Of a stretch of DNA of 64,000 bases, positions 1 to 11,602 are shown in pieces (position 1 is the first letter of the stretch; each line of letters opens with the position of its first letter). A model generated the notes under the pieces. That model was not told where the DNA came from, ran no database searches, and was given only the letters and a program-made list of their open reading frames with translations. The position numbers and the translations under genes are program-made. Source of the stretch: Ambrosia x helenae (taxonomy: Eukaryota; Streptophyta; Magnoliopsida; Asterales; Asteraceae). The DNA lies in NCBI GenBank assembly GCA_030844895.1, contig CM061233.1:64319190-64383189 (forward strand), given 5' to 3'.

Positions 1-126
1 TCGGACGGACTACAAAACTGGATGAAACTAAGTGTAACAATAACAGAAAGAAGAACGATGACATGTCTTGTCTACATAAGTATGCTTAGTAATTGGAGTA
101 CTCAAAGTTCAAAGCACTGAAGTGAA

Positions 127-427
127 TGTTGGATGATTAACAAAGATACACGTAAATCTATAACAGAAACTGATAATATTTATTGAAATTGATCGAATGA
201 TTACAATGGGTTTCGAATACTTTTGGTTATGTTAATGAAAACTTGATAACCGTTAAAATGAAACATACTAAACTATATATACATAATCGAACTAATCTAA
301 ACGACGTGACTTTTATCGAAGCATTGTGTCTTCTTGGTTGAACCGTCGCGTCTTATATGTTGAACCGGTTTGGATATTGTGAACCGGTGTTTGATATATC
401 TAGCTTATATCATATTATCGTCCAATA
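127..427 (-). repeat. E1 3' LTR
   Basis: This is a 301-bp direct repeat of 5039-5338. Read on the minus strand it begins TATTGG and ends CCAACA, so its outer dinucleotides are TA...CA instead of TG...CA. A TATA-like stretch lies near 272-285. Confidence 0.93.
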
Positions 428-436
428 CCCTCCCTT
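428..436 (-). other. E1 polypurine tract
   Basis: On the minus strand the purine run AAGGGAGGG lies directly upstream of the 3' LTR and just after the RNase H stop codon. This is the expected place for plus-strand DNA priming. Confidence 0.8.
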
Positions 437-439
437 AAG

Positions 440-2766
440 CTAGATTGGTAATACATTTAACATAGTGCTTAGTCTTGTGAAGTCCTTTGGTTGTAGTGCT
501 TTGGTGAAGATATCCGCTACTTGATCTTTTGTGTTGCAGTACTTTATCTCCACGTCTTCAGTCTTGATTATATCTCTTATGAAGTGATATTTGATTCTGA
601 TATGTTTGCTTTTTCCATGATAGACTGGGTCCTTTGTGAGATTGATGGTAGATTTATTGTCACAATATAAGGTAATTGCCTTATTCGTGTCAAACTCTAA
701 ATCTTTTAAGATTCCTTTGAGCCATAGAGCTTGACATCCAGTGAGAGATAAAGCAATGTATTCTGCTTCTGTTGATGATAATGCTACCACCTTTTGTTTC
801 TTTGATTGCCACGAAATTGCTCCAGATCCTATATTGAATATATATCCTGATGTGCTTTTGCTATCATCTATATTTCCTGCATAATCACTATCACTAAAGC
901 CCTTCAATTCAAATGAGTTTTTGTTGTATACTATTCCATATTCTGAAGTGCCTTTTATATATCTCAATATATGTTTTCCTGCTTCCCAATGTGACTTCTT
1001 TGGTTGATCCATGAATCTGCTGATTTTGCTGACTGCAAACATTATGTCGGGTCTTGTATTTGTTAAATACATAAGGCTTCCAACTAAACTTCGATATAAA
1101 CTTGGGTCAATGTCTTCTTCGTTGCTGTTCTTGATCAACTTTAGTCCATATTCCATTGGAGTTGAGGCTTTAATACTATCTGCCATTCTAAATCTTTCAA
1201 GTATGTCTTTAGCATACTTATTTTGAGAAATCTTTATTGTTTCTTGATCATAAGTAACTTCCATTCCTAAGAAATAATGTAATTTTCCCATGTCTGTCAT
1301 CTCAAACTCTCTTTGCATGGATTCCTTAAATGAAATTATTTCTTCCATGCAGTCACTAGCTATGATTAAATCATCTACGTATAAACACACCACTAGTCTG
1401 GAGGTCTTTGTCTTCTTTAAAAATAAGGTATGTTCAAATGTGCATCTTTTGAAGTTATGTTGTTCAAAATATTGACTGATCCGACTATACCATGCTCGTG
1501 GAGCTTGCTTCAATCCATACAGTGCTTTCTTAAGAAGACATACCTTATTTTCATTTCCCTTTTCTATAAATCCCAGAGGTTGTTCTATAAACACCTTCTC
1601 CTTTAATTCTCCATTCAAGAATGCAGTTTTCACGTCCATTTGGTGTAGATACCATTTATATTGAGCTGCTAGGGCAAGTACTAGTCTTACAGTCTCAAAA
1701 CGAATTACTGGTGCAAATACTTCCTGATAATCTATCCCATATTTTTGTTTATAACCCTTGACTACTAGACGAGCTTTATGCTTATCTATATTTCCATGTT
1801 CGTCGTATTTGGTTTTGTATATCCATTTTACTCCTATGGGTTTTTGATCCTTTGGTAAATCAACCAACTCCCAGGTTTCGTTCTTTTGTATAGATTCTAT
1901 TTCCCTTTTCATTGCTTCCTTCCATTTTTCATATTTACTTGCTTCATCATAATCAATTGGGCCCGAGTCAGTGTAAAGTGCAAAGTTTGCAGCTTCTTGA
2001 TGTCTCTGATATAAATCCCGTATTTCTGGACTGCTCAATGGTTGGGTTCTACTATGAATATCTGCTAATGAACGTATTTTTAAAGGTGGACTTTGACTGG
2101 ATGTTGTGGCATCTAGATTTTCATCTTCAAGTTGTGTTTCCAGTTCATCTTGCCTCTCACTTCCAACTGTATTATGTATGGGTGAGTGTTCTTCATTTCT
2201 GGGTGTTACATCGTGTGTATTGTTATCACTTTTATCTGTATTTTCGTTTTCATCTTGAGTCACAATATCTTCATCTTCAATTTCTTCCCAAGCTTTGTTC
2301 TCATCAAATATGACATCTCGGCTGACTATAGTCTTTCTTGTAATTGGATTGTATAATTTATAAGCTTTACTATTCTCACTATATCCAACAAAGATTGCTC
2401 TTTCTGTTTTATCATCAAGTTTACCCCGTTTTTGTTCTGGAACATGTGCGTAGGCAAGACAGCCAAATATTCGTAAATTTGATACATCAGGTTTGATTCC
2501 AGTCCAGGCTTCTTCAGGAGTTTTATCACTGATACTCTTAGAAGTTGTTCGATTTAAGAGATATGTTGTGCAACTTACAGCTTCTCCCCAATATTCATTC
2601 GGGAGTTTCTTTGTCTTCAACATGCTCCTACTTAGTTCCATTAAGGTTCTATTTTTACGTTCTGTAACTCCATTTTGTTGTGGTGTATAACTTGTGGTCA
2701 GTTGATGATGTATTCCATGTTCTTGTAAGTATTCTTGGAAAGCATTTCCACAATATTCTCCCCCTT
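440..2766 (-). pseudogene. E1 pol, distal part: integrase C-terminus, reverse transcriptase, RNase H
   Basis: The open frame runs from the integrase core into RT and RNase H and stops at TAG (440-442). Visible motifs are the end of the integrase core (PQQNGV...ERKNRT), the RT palm segment HQMDVKTAFLNG, the catalytic YVDD in LYVDDLIIAS, the ALYGLKQAPRAW block, and RNase H motifs SDSDYAG, SSTEAEYIAL and YCDNKS. The catalytic residues look intact. The first internal methionine is at 2641, but homology extends upstream to about 2766, where a single extra base puts it out of frame with the protease-integrase part. It is therefore the 3' portion of a broken polyprotein. The product would normally be cleaved from Gag-Pol and act in cytoplasmic particles. 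Confidence 0.9.
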
Positions 2767-3572
2767 CTGTCAGTCCTAAGATATTTTATTCTTTTGTCTG
2801 ACTGATTTTCTGCTAAGGCTTTAAATATTTTGAAGAAGTGTAGTGCTTGTGACTTTTCTTTGAGGAAGTACACCCAGGTTTTCCTTGTAAAATCATCTAT
2901 GAAAGTAATGAAGTATCTGCATCCTCCTATTGTCTTTGTTCTCATTGGTCCACATATATCTGAGTGAACAAGTTGTAGTGGACTTTCTGCTCTCCATTTT
3001 GCTTGTTTACTAAATGGTTTTCTTGCATGTTTTCCTAAAGCACATCCTTCACATACGTTTTCTGTCTTATATATCTTAGGTAAACCTTTCACTGCATGTT
3101 TGTGTTCCATTTCAATTAACGTTTCATAGTTGATGTGACCATATCTTTGATGCCATAAGTCTGAACCGGTTTTTGTGGATGTGTATAATACTTTTGGCAA
3201 GTCTTGATTTGGGTATAGAGGAAACATTTTGTTTTGAGTCATAGGTGTTTCTGTGATTGTCTTTCCTTCATGATTTTTTATGGTGCACATTCCTTTACCA
3301 AACAACACATCATATCCTTTTTGCAGTAATTGTCCCACACTAAGTAGATTGTGCTTTAGTCCTTCCACATAAAATACATTTGGTATTTTGTTTACCTTAT
3401 CGTTTACTCTTATGCATACCTCCCCACTTCCTAATACTTGTAATCTCTTATCATCACCTGTTCTAACTTCTCGTCTATCTTGATCATTAAATGTGATGAA
3501 TATACTCCTATTTCCTGTCATATGATTACTACATCCGCTGTCTAAGTACCAACAATTTTTATCCTTATTTTC
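2655..3572 (-). pseudogene. E1 pol, proximal part: aspartic protease and integrase, frameshifted
   Basis: Immediately after the gag stop the same frame continues through a protease motif (DSGCSNHMTG), a pre-integrase zinc-binding segment (WHQRYGHINYETL with a later C..C pair, an HHCC finger) and the integrase core (HSDICGPM, YLRTDR). At about 2758-2770 a G-rich run has one extra base, so the frame leaves the core just before the expected second Asp/Glu block and ends at 2655. The core continues in another frame in the downstream feature. The DDE integrase is therefore split in this copy. A sequencing error in the homopolymer cannot be excluded. Confidence 0.88.
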
Positions 3573-4463
3573 TTACATGTTAAATATCATGAACATGGTA
3601 TCTTGTTCTGATTTCATTTCTTCTTTACACACCATTGCGGATTCTTCTTTCTCATTTTCTTCCTTATTTGGACAATTTCTAGCTATATGACCTAATCCTT
3701 GACAATTATAACATACAATGGGTCCGTATCGCCCTGATCTACCTCCTCTTCCTCTTCCTCTTCCTCTGTAGCTGTTACTATATCTATTTCCTCCTTTATT
3801 TCTTACTTGAGTCCCGTCTTGTACTTGGAATGCTTGATCAATGACGTGTGTGTCATATTGCTTAAGTCTTAATTCATGGGATTGTAATATTCCCATAAGT
3901 TCTTCAATTGATAATTCTTCTAAATCTTTGGACTCTTCTACAACTACTACCACTGACTCATATTTTCTGGTCATACTACGCAATATTTTCTCAACTACTC
4001 GCTTATCACTTATCTCTTCTTCATTCATTCTTAACTGGTTAACTATTGTGGTAACCCTATCAAAATATCCTTCTATTGTTTCTGTTTCTGACATTCTTAG
4101 GATGTCAAATTCGCATCTAAGGGTTTGTAACTTTACTGTCTTTACGCGACGTTCTCCATGATATGATTTGTATAATATTTCCCATGCTTCCTTAGATGAT
4201 TTTGCATTTGCAATTCTTTCAAATATTTTTTCCGTTGATGCTTGAAATAGATAGTGAAGTGCCTTCTTATCCCTTTTATTTTGTTCCCTATGTTCCTTTC
4301 GTAGGGCTTCACTTGCGTCATTTGGTAATTCCCTAACACCATCTTCTACTATATTCCACAAATCTTGGGACTCTAAAAGTACTCTCATTTGAATGTGCCA
4401 ATGATAGTAATTTTGTCCCAATAATTTTGGAATTTGAGTTTGTACTCCTCCTTGTGTTGTCAT
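3573..4463 (-). CDS. gag: E1 Gag (Copia UBN2-type with CCHC zinc knuckle)
   Basis: This 296-aa protein begins at a true ATG (4461-4463). Residues about 15-200 look like the plant Copia Gag domain (UBN2/DUF4219-like; segments YYHWHIQMRVLLES and AWEILYKSYHG). They are followed by an Arg/Gly-rich stretch and one CCHC knuckle (CYNCQGLGHIARNC) near residue 255 that would bind RNA. Gag forms the virus-like particle. The ORF stops at TAA (3573-3575), and the next codons in the same frame are the protease, so the stop cleanly separates Gag from Pol. It could be a mutation or a functional gag terminator. It overlaps a GTAAG donor-like string. Confidence 0.9.
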   Translation of the reverse strand: MTTQGGVQTQIPKLLGQNYYHWHIQMRVLLESQDLWNIVEDGVRELPNDASEALRKEHREQNKRDKKALHYLFQASTEKIFERIANAKSSKEAWEILYKSYHGERRVKTVKLQTLRCEFDILRMSETETIEGYFDRVTTIVNQLRMNEEEISDKRVVEKILRSMTRKYESVVVVVEESKDLEELSIEELMGILQSHELRLKQYDTHVIDQAFQVQDGTQVRNKGGNRYSNSYRGRGRGRGGRSGRYGPIVCYNCQGLGHIARNCPNKEENEKEESAMVCKEEMKSEQDTMFMIFNM

Positions 4464-5022
4464 GATTTCTTTTCCTTTATAATTATTTTGTTATATTTTG
4501 ACAACAATAGTATATTCTAGATCAGAAAAAAGATTTAATATTCTGAATAAATTTTGTTCGGCCTATTTGTTCCGAGGGTTGACTTTTTGGGGTCAATGAA
4601 TTTCAAAAAAAATAATAAACTATTCCTTTTGATTTCCCTCGCAAGATCCAACGAACAAACACAATCTGGACGGTTTCTAGAATATGTTCTCTAACTTATA
4701 TCTTAATTCTATGTATCCGTACGTAATCCTTGTATATGTTAATAACCGTTTGAACGAATAAACTACGGATAATAACCAGAGTTTGTGATACTCTGTTTTC
4801 GTAGGAATATAAAACGAAAACGAATAGAGAGATCAGGGAATTTACAGACTATTTTCTTTGTGATTTGATGAGAGATACTTGTTGAAATGGTCCGCGTAAA
4901 TCCTTTTGCAGTTTTATCGAATCTTTATACCCTTCTGGATGATTTGATCGTTCCTCTGTTTTTCGTTTGAAGATGATAACCGGATTTGATAATTATTTCT
5001 GAATGATTCTTCGTTGTACTTG
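4464..5022 (-). other. E1 5' untranslated leader
   Basis: About 560 bp lie between the primer site and the Gag ATG. The stretch is AT-rich with no convincing ORF. It should contain the packaging and dimerisation signals, but none can be identified by eye. Confidence 0.6.
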
Positions 5023-5034
5023 GCTCTGATACTA
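5023..5034 (-). other. E1 primer binding site (tRNA-iMet type)
   Basis: The minus strand reads TAGTATCAGAGC four bases inside the 5' LTR. It matches the usual TGGTATCAGAGC (complement of the initiator tRNA-Met 3' end) at all but one position. Confidence 0.8.
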
Positions 5035-5038
5035 GTTT

Positions 5039-5338
5039 TGTTGGATGATTTACAAAGATACACGTAAATCTATAACAGAAACTGATAATATTTATTGAAA
5101 TTGATCGAATGATTACAATGGGTTTCGAATACTTTTGGTTATGTTAATGAAAACTTGATACCGTTAAAATGAAACATACTAAACTATATATACATAATCG
5201 AACTAATCAAAACGACGTGACTTTTATCGAAGCATTGTGTCTTCTTGGTTGAACCGTCGCGTCTTATATGTTGAACCGGTTTGGATATTGTGAACCGGTG
5301 TTTGATATATCTAGCTTATATCATATTATCGTCCAATA
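5039..5338 (-). repeat. E1 5' LTR
   Basis: This is a 300-bp copy of 127-427 differing at about three sites. It is followed by the right-hand GTGAA target duplication (5339-5343). Confidence 0.93.
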
Positions 5339-5343
5339 GTGAA

Positions 5344-6060
5344 AACAACGCTGAAGTGAATAAATGATAATATAACAACAATAATAACCATAACAACAGC
5401 ACTGAAGTGAAAATAGAAATTAACCTTCACTTTAATTATCAAGAAAGAAAGTTCTATACGCTGCGAACACATCATGTATTCGACTTTCAAATACTTTCTA
5501 AATATTTTCTATGTATAGTTTGTGAGCTCCCAGTTTTCCCAAAACAATATAATCTCAACAAACTTCAAAACTAACATAAATCCAGCAACAGCAAAACTCA
5601 CAAATAATTTTAAAAAATATACAATACATATCCGTTTGCTAAGGGAAGAATGAAGGTTTGTAATGCTTATCTTATTGATAATCTGTAGTGATTCTGTCTA
5701 GGTATTTATAACATGGTATTAGAGCTCTGATACTTCTCTATCTCCCTTGGTTCTGTTAGGGTTTCATCTCAAACCCTAAGTTTCATATTAGTTTAATTAG
5801 ATCTATGATTCGGGTGGTCATTTGTTTGTGTTTCTAACTTATAAGAAAAAAGACCATCTTTATATGTGCTACTGAACATACACATTCTCGGCTTGGGGTT
5901 ATGCGATCTAACTATAATAGGATGATATAGGCTTAGGCAACACACTTAAAGTTAGCCACTGGCTCCAGATAAGAAATCCATAGCACCAAACCCTATAAAC
6001 AAAATTGATAGACTTTGGTAAACAAAGAGAAACTCAATTAAGCAACCATTATTCGATAAT
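5344..6060. other. Anonymous AT-rich DNA, no gene recognised
   Basis: No convincing ORF or RNA gene was found. A primer-site-like string TGGTATTAGAGC lies at 5714-5725 and may mark an old, decayed LTR element, but no partner LTR is visible. Confidence 0.5.
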
Positions 6061-6687
6061 AGTAGATAACTACTTGGGATATTACTTTGCAATCATATTA
6101 AATGAAACCATGAACATGGGATAGGCCAGATCTGGGGTATTGGGGTACTTCTGGCGACTATCTACACTTACCCTGCTGGCTATTTAGAGCCAAACATTGC
6201 TTAACATCCAAAAACAAAAGTTAGACCCAACCTGGGTTTTATACCAGGTCGAATAATGATAAAGTTCCAATTTGTAAGAAAAAAGAAGTCACCTTTACAG
6301 TATTAATTTGCAATCATATTAAATGAAACCGTGAATATAGGGTAGGCCAGATAGGGGTATTGGGGTACTTCTGGTAACTATCTACACTTACCCTGCTGGC
6401 TCGGTCAGTTTTTGCTAACGGCTATATAGAGCCAAACATTGTTTCACCATCAAAATAAAAGTTAGACCAAACCTTGCTTTTATACCATGTCGAATAACGA
6501 TAAACTTCTAATTTGTAAGAAAAAAAATCCACTTTTACAATAGTAGACTACTACTCAGGTAATTGTGTTCGCAATCATATTAAATGAAAGCATGAATATG
6601 GGGTAGGCCAGATATGGGGTGTTGGGGTACTTATGGCGACTATGTACACTTACCCTGATGGCTTGGCAGTTTAAGCAAGCGGCTATA
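6061..6687. repeat. Degenerate tandem triplicate, units of about 220-260 bp
   Basis: Three diverged units share GCAATCATATTAAATGAA, starting near 6089, 6310 and 6571. Each is followed by a GGCCAGAT...GGGGTACTT block and a TACACTTACCCTG block. The third unit is interrupted at 6687 by element S1 and resumes after 22013 (CTATATAGACCCAAACATT, matching CTATATAGAGCCAAACATT of unit two). Confidence 0.75.
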
Positions 6688-7203
6688 TGTGAGCGTCGGA
6701 TTTTATCTAAAACAGGATATTATGATCATACAAGTCACAAATCTAGGTGCGGAATCCCTAGATCTGAACAAATTGATAAGATGCTAATCACGACACAATC
6801 AAGATCATTTTCAACTTCATTTTCATAGATTAACTTTCAATTAATAAGCAATTACAACGTTTATGTTAATCTAGAATCACAAAGACACTTTCACAAAAAC
6901 ACTACTGAACCTGCACAGAACCTGGACACAAATGATAACTCTCTTACATAATCAAAACTCAAAACCTATATATAGTGTCTGCACATTCGCCCCTTTCTAT
7001 AGGTCGAATGTAAGCAAAATCCACATTCGCCCACTTGCAGTGGTCGAATGTGGTCTTCTGTCCATGCCAAAACTTCATTCGTCCATTCAGGTTCTACCTT
7101 CGCCCGTTCATCTTCACTTTCGCCCATATCCATCTACATTCGGCTACCCACTAACATGTGTTAATAATATCATATCCAATCCTTAGTCGCAAATGCATCA
7201 ACA
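6688..7203 (-). repeat. S1 3' LTR
   Basis: This 516-bp LTR is repeated at 21497-22013. On the minus strand it runs TGTTGATGCA...CGCTCACA. It carries a TATATATAG promoter-like box (about 6970-6979) with a dense cluster of TTCGNCC-type motifs upstream of it (6983-7145). Confidence 0.95.
6983..7145. promoter_or_regulatory. CpG-motif array upstream of the S1 LTR TATA
   Basis: About nine copies of a short motif (CACATTCGCCC, CATTCGACC, CCTTCGCCC, CATTCGTCC and reverse complements) occur in both orientations, spaced 10-40 bp apart. On the minus strand the cluster lies just upstream of the TATA-like box, where promoter-proximal sites are expected. Function is inferred from position only. Confidence 0.6.
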
Positions 7204-10200
7204 AACTCCCCCTCGACTATTGATTGGATAGTCTTCTTTGATAATCCATCGTCTGTTCATCAGCTTGATTCTGAGCTGCTTCTTTTGTTCATCAGTCATT
7301 GGCGGCTCGAATGTTTTCTTCACAGGCTTTGAAACATTGGCGATCTTCACAGTCTTGCCTAGTTTACCCTCCAAGTTGCTTCCAGCGTTTATGTCATACG
7401 CAAAACAAACTCCCACAACTTGAGTGTACTTCCTCGCCTGAGCAAAGTCGTTCGGTTCATAATAGATCGGATTAAAGAACAACATGATGATGTCTTCAAA
7501 AGTACAGTTTATCAGCCACATAGGATCAAATACATGAACATGCTTGTATTTGTCCTTTCCATCCCTCAATACAATCACTGCTTCTGCCTTCCTCCAATCG
7601 TAATACCAGAATATGAAATCAGCACTAAAATGCTGTGGCATCGGCATCAATGGTATCTTTCTCATCACATTTGGTGCTTTGTAAATCAAAGTCACACGCT
7701 TCATGTTGGTTTGAGGATCAATATCCCGATGCTGTTTTCTTCTGGGATATTGAGGCTTAAACCTGTTCCATCTAGTGCGACTCTCCCAAACTAGTTTATC
7801 AGCACACCAACCGACATGCGATCCATTTACCTCGGCTCCAGACATCGGAAATCTGCACAAATCTCTCACCGCCCAATACGGTAGAGAAAGCAAATCACAG
7901 AATCTGTTGAAATACAGAATTCCGGTTTCCCATTTCGCTGCAATGCACTTCAATCTGCCAAGATAAGTCCACCCGAGAGCTCTGCCTTTGAACTTGGCAT
8001 TATGAAATCGATAGAAGTTACCTTGAGCTTCAGGTTTAGGTCGGTTCTCATCCATCTCCTTCAACTTCTTCAGATAATTCTTCAACTCATCAGACTGGTT
8101 GGAAGAATCTTTCTTTTCATCTCCAAACACCTTCTCAACAAACTCTTCGCTTCTTCTCTTCGCTTTCTGTTTCGCTGACTTGTTTGGTATCTCTGTGAAG
8201 TCAGGAAATACTTCGTTTTCATCTTCTTTTCTAAAATACTGGGAAAACTCCTCATGAGTAATATCTTCTATCTCAACCTCATTGTTTTCTGGAGTTTGCA
8301 CATCATCAGAATGATTTCCCATATCCTTTTCAGGAATATCAGGAATCGATTCATCCATCATGAACTCCTCAAATGTCTTACCTACCCTCTGTGCGAGACC
8401 ATCTAATATTTCTTTCGCCACAGACGCAGGTAGTTCCCCTTCTTCAAGATCTGGATCTTCATATTCCAGCTCGTATCTCAGATCATCAGTCTGGAATATT
8501 TCAGTGAAGCATCCAGTGAACTCAATGGTCCACTCTCTCTTTTCCAACATGTTCTTGTATATCAGCTTAGCATCATCAGAAAGAGATCTCACCTTTTCGT
8601 TCCAAAAGATACTTTCATCTACATTCTCACCTTTCTTCTTGGAACTAGATTCTCCAGTATCTTTCTTCTTCTGTGATTTTCTCTTCTCATAACTAAACTT
8701 AGAAGTATCATCTCCTCCTTCATGATCACTTCCACTGCTCAACTCATCACCTTTCTTTCCTGTACCCTCAGCACCATCATCATCATCATCATTGTCATCA
8801 TCATCATCATTGTTGTCATCATCACTTTTATCCGAACCATCATCATCCTCTTCATCCTCATCTTCATCATCTTCTTTTTCTGATTCAGAATACTCATAGT
8901 CAACCTTCTGTTCATCTTCTTCTTCATCTTCCTCACCCTCTTTCAACTGGGGTGCTCTGCTATACAGATCTTCAATCAAACCACAAAGCCGTTTGTTTTC
9001 CTTCTTCAATTCTTTGTTGTCGGCCTTGATCAGTTTGATCTTGTTCTTATTTCTATCACATCTCCTCTCAAGCTTCTCATTCTTAGCTTCTAACAACTGA
9101 ATCTTTTCATTAATATCATCCTGATTCGCTTTTGAAGCAACTACAATCTGGAGCATCTTCTCCTCATTCTGCTTGAACTTAGTGATTTCAGCTTGTTGAG
9201 CAATCAGCATTTTCATCATATCCTCCATCTTCTTATTGACCTGTTTCATCACATCATCATCAACAGTCATTTTCTTTGACTTTGATCTGGAGGGCTCAAC
9301 TTCAACAGCTTTCTCCTTCTGAGGCTTCCTAAACATATCGAGCACTTTATCCATATCGATATTAAACTGATCGATTGGTAAAGTCTCTGCCTCCTTTCTT
9401 TTCTTCTGCTTCTTAGTAACTGGCGAAGATAACTTGGAAGGTGTTCCAGCATCAGGCAATCTCTTACCCTTCAACAACTGAGCCAACTCCTTCTCTCTCA
9501 GTTCTTTCACACTCGACTTCTTTGCCATCGTCTTTTGTTTCTTTGACTTCTTAGGCAAATTCACAACAACTGTGTCACCAACACTCAGTTCAGCCAAATC
9601 AACTCCCAAACCTTCATCTACTACTGATTTCCTTCTCCTCTCAGACTCTTCTATCGACTGGTTCAATAATTCAGACTCACCAACCATAGTGGCCTTACGT
9701 TTGGTGGTCCTTACATTCTCGTCATCCGAATCCCACTGTTCATCAACCTCAGTTTCTTCCGAATCAACAGACTCTTCATCCACCAAACCTGAACCTTTCT
9801 TTGCAGTCGATTTCTTTCTAGCAGCCTGTTGCTTTGTGCTCCCCTGATCAATAGCCTTTCCTTTGCCCTTCCCTTTGGCTCCAGGATTGACTACTTGACG
9901 CTTCCGCTTAGTGCTTGAATCAGCATACACTAAGGGATCGTCGTTATCTGAGTCACTATCATCATGTCTAGCTTTGTTCTTGCCTGGATCAGTGTAATCC
10001 GGACGAGCCAAAGCTCCAAACAATCTCCTGTTGGGTGGTTTCTCATTATCAGCTACACCCTTATAACCTTTCATCCTCATCAAGGTTCTAATATTCATGT
10101 GATCCTGACCTAGAATCATTGTCGGATCCTTCTTCAGCATTGGATATTTATGGTCAAAGATCATCATTAGAAACCTTGGATACAACATGAATTTCTTGAA

Positions 10201-10874
10201 CTTTATACCCCTCAGCATCTCCAACATGTGGTCAAGTATCATCCCAGACACATTAAATGGTTTGTTGAGTGTCAACGCAACCATTAATGAGCTCAAACTC
10301 TTCCTCATCACGTCATAACCACCACTAACACATCCAAAGACATGGATCAGAACATGTGCAAAGTACTTGTACTGCACTCCCAGCTTCCCTTATACATTGA
10401 TCCGTCAGTGATAGGACCTTTGTATTTCATCCTTAAAAAGCACGCCTTTTGTTCAGTCCACGACAACTCCCTGGGATCTTCTCTATCTTCGAACTTAATC
10501 TGTAAAGCTTCCCGAATGTCGGCTTCAGTCAAGAACATATCTATTTCCTGAATCTTGCTCTTGATAATGGTTTGATTATCCCAGTAGTCGTACTTAGCGT
10601 TCTGGTAGAAATCTTCTATTATGTCTTTGTAGATGATGGTTGGTGTGGCTAGAGCATGCACAATCCTGCTCCTCTTCAGAAACTCAATGATGCCAGTGAA
10701 CTCTGTGTTCTTTTCCACGTCTCCTAGATACGCGCAGCAATTGTGCGATCTTTCGAAAGACCAACTGCTCGGTGTAGATGTTTCAGCGGCGGGGACTGGA
10801 TCTTGAACAGCTATCTCTGCTGGAGTCTCAACATTCACTGCTGGAGCGTCAATATTCTCTGGTTGTTCAGCCAT
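7198..10874 (-). pseudogene. S1 ORF3 (extra 3' gene), frameshifted twice
   Basis: This is the counterpart of the intact 1218-aa protein at 47098-50754. The ATG (10872-10874) follows a strong splice acceptor directly. A one-base deletion in a G run near 10388-10392 shifts the frame after about 160 residues. The remaining ~1040 residues are open in a second frame from about 10377. A second one-base deletion near 7258 replaces the normal C-terminus, so the frame runs into the purine tract and ends at 7198. Coiled coil, acidic Asp/Glu stretch and C-terminal domain are otherwise present. Short single-base indels could be real decay or assembly error. Confidence 0.85.
7204..7214 (-). other. S1 polypurine tract
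   Basis: The minus strand reads GAGGGGGAGTT directly before the 3' LTR. The same tract precedes the shared LTR at 50768. Confidence 0.85.
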
Positions 10875-11466
10875 CTGCACACAAAAATCAATAAAACGCG
10901 TCAAAACACAAAAACGACAAAAATATAAAAAATTTTGGTCAAAACACATCTGCACATTCGCCCATATCAAAGTGGTCGAATGTGAGTTTTTGTTGGTCGA
11001 ATGTGAAATTGTTATGGACGAAGGTGAATATGATCTGATAAAAAGTCACATTCGCCCATTATTGTGTACATTCGCCCAAAAATTCTCACCTTCGCCCGGT
11101 TTAAGAACCGAAGGTGGAACCTGTTTTACCCCCAAATTTTGAAAATTTGCCATTGTTGTATTTAACTTGTGATTTTGATTCCTATGTGTACTAACAATGC
11201 CGAATAACACTCGTTTACAACCAATTTTATCAAAACGTCAATTTACATTGGTTTTCAATTGGAATTAGGGTTATTTGTGTTCAATCGTTCAAAATTATCA
11301 ACTAGACATGTTTATATACTAATTCCTTCCATCATCTCCCCTAAAACCTATGTAAATTGCTCGGCAATCAAAATCAGACATTAAATAACATCAAAAATCC
11401 CAAAATATAAAACCCTAGGTCCGTGTATAAAACCCGACGATTAAGAGCTGAAAACTTGTCCAATAC
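10875..11466 (-). other. Predicted 5'UTR intron of S1 ORF3
   Basis: On the minus strand TGTGCAG|GTATTG forms the donor side and TTTTTGTGTGCAG directly abuts the ORF3 ATG as acceptor. The length is 592 nt; the other two copies have 590 and 591 nt at matching positions. The intron contains its own cluster of TTCGNCC motifs (10945-11115). Confidence 0.6.
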
Positions 11467-11602
11467 CTGCACAATTAGGCTTAAACTGATCAGGAAGAGA
11501 TGTAGAATCAAATGCACAATCACAGAGAATAAGATCAACAAGGTCTGGTTATGATAGAAAGTTTGAAAAAATTGCAGAATGAGAACTCGAATGTGACAGG
11601 GC

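Larger units (their letters stand above)
127..5338 (-). mobile_element. E1: Ty1/copia LTR retrotransposon, nearly intact
   Basis: Two ~300-bp LTRs differing at about three positions bound a gag-pol interior read on the minus strand. A 5-bp target duplication GTGAA is present at 122-126 and 5339-5343. Order on the minus strand is LTR, tRNA-iMet-like primer site, leader, Gag, protease, integrase, RT, RNase H, purine tract, LTR, which is Copia order (integrase before RT). Few LTR differences imply recent insertion. The coding region carries one in-frame stop after gag and one frameshift in integrase, so this copy is probably not autonomous. The Copia lineage is uncertain; Ivana/Oryco-like is my impression only. 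Confidence 0.95.

Noticed and set aside
5023..5034. tRNA gene
   Set aside because: Only 9-12 bases match the initiator tRNA 3' end; it is a primer site, and no cloverleaf is present here or at the other primer sites.
8739..8936. Met-rich short ORF in the GAT repeat (also 49037-49231)
   Set aside because: It is an off-frame reading of the acidic Asp/Glu repeat of ORF3.
7198..10377. Treating the 1059-codon frame as a complete separate gene
   Set aside because: Comparison with 47098-50754 shows it is ORF3 after a one-base deletion, missing its first ~160 residues and its normal C-terminus.
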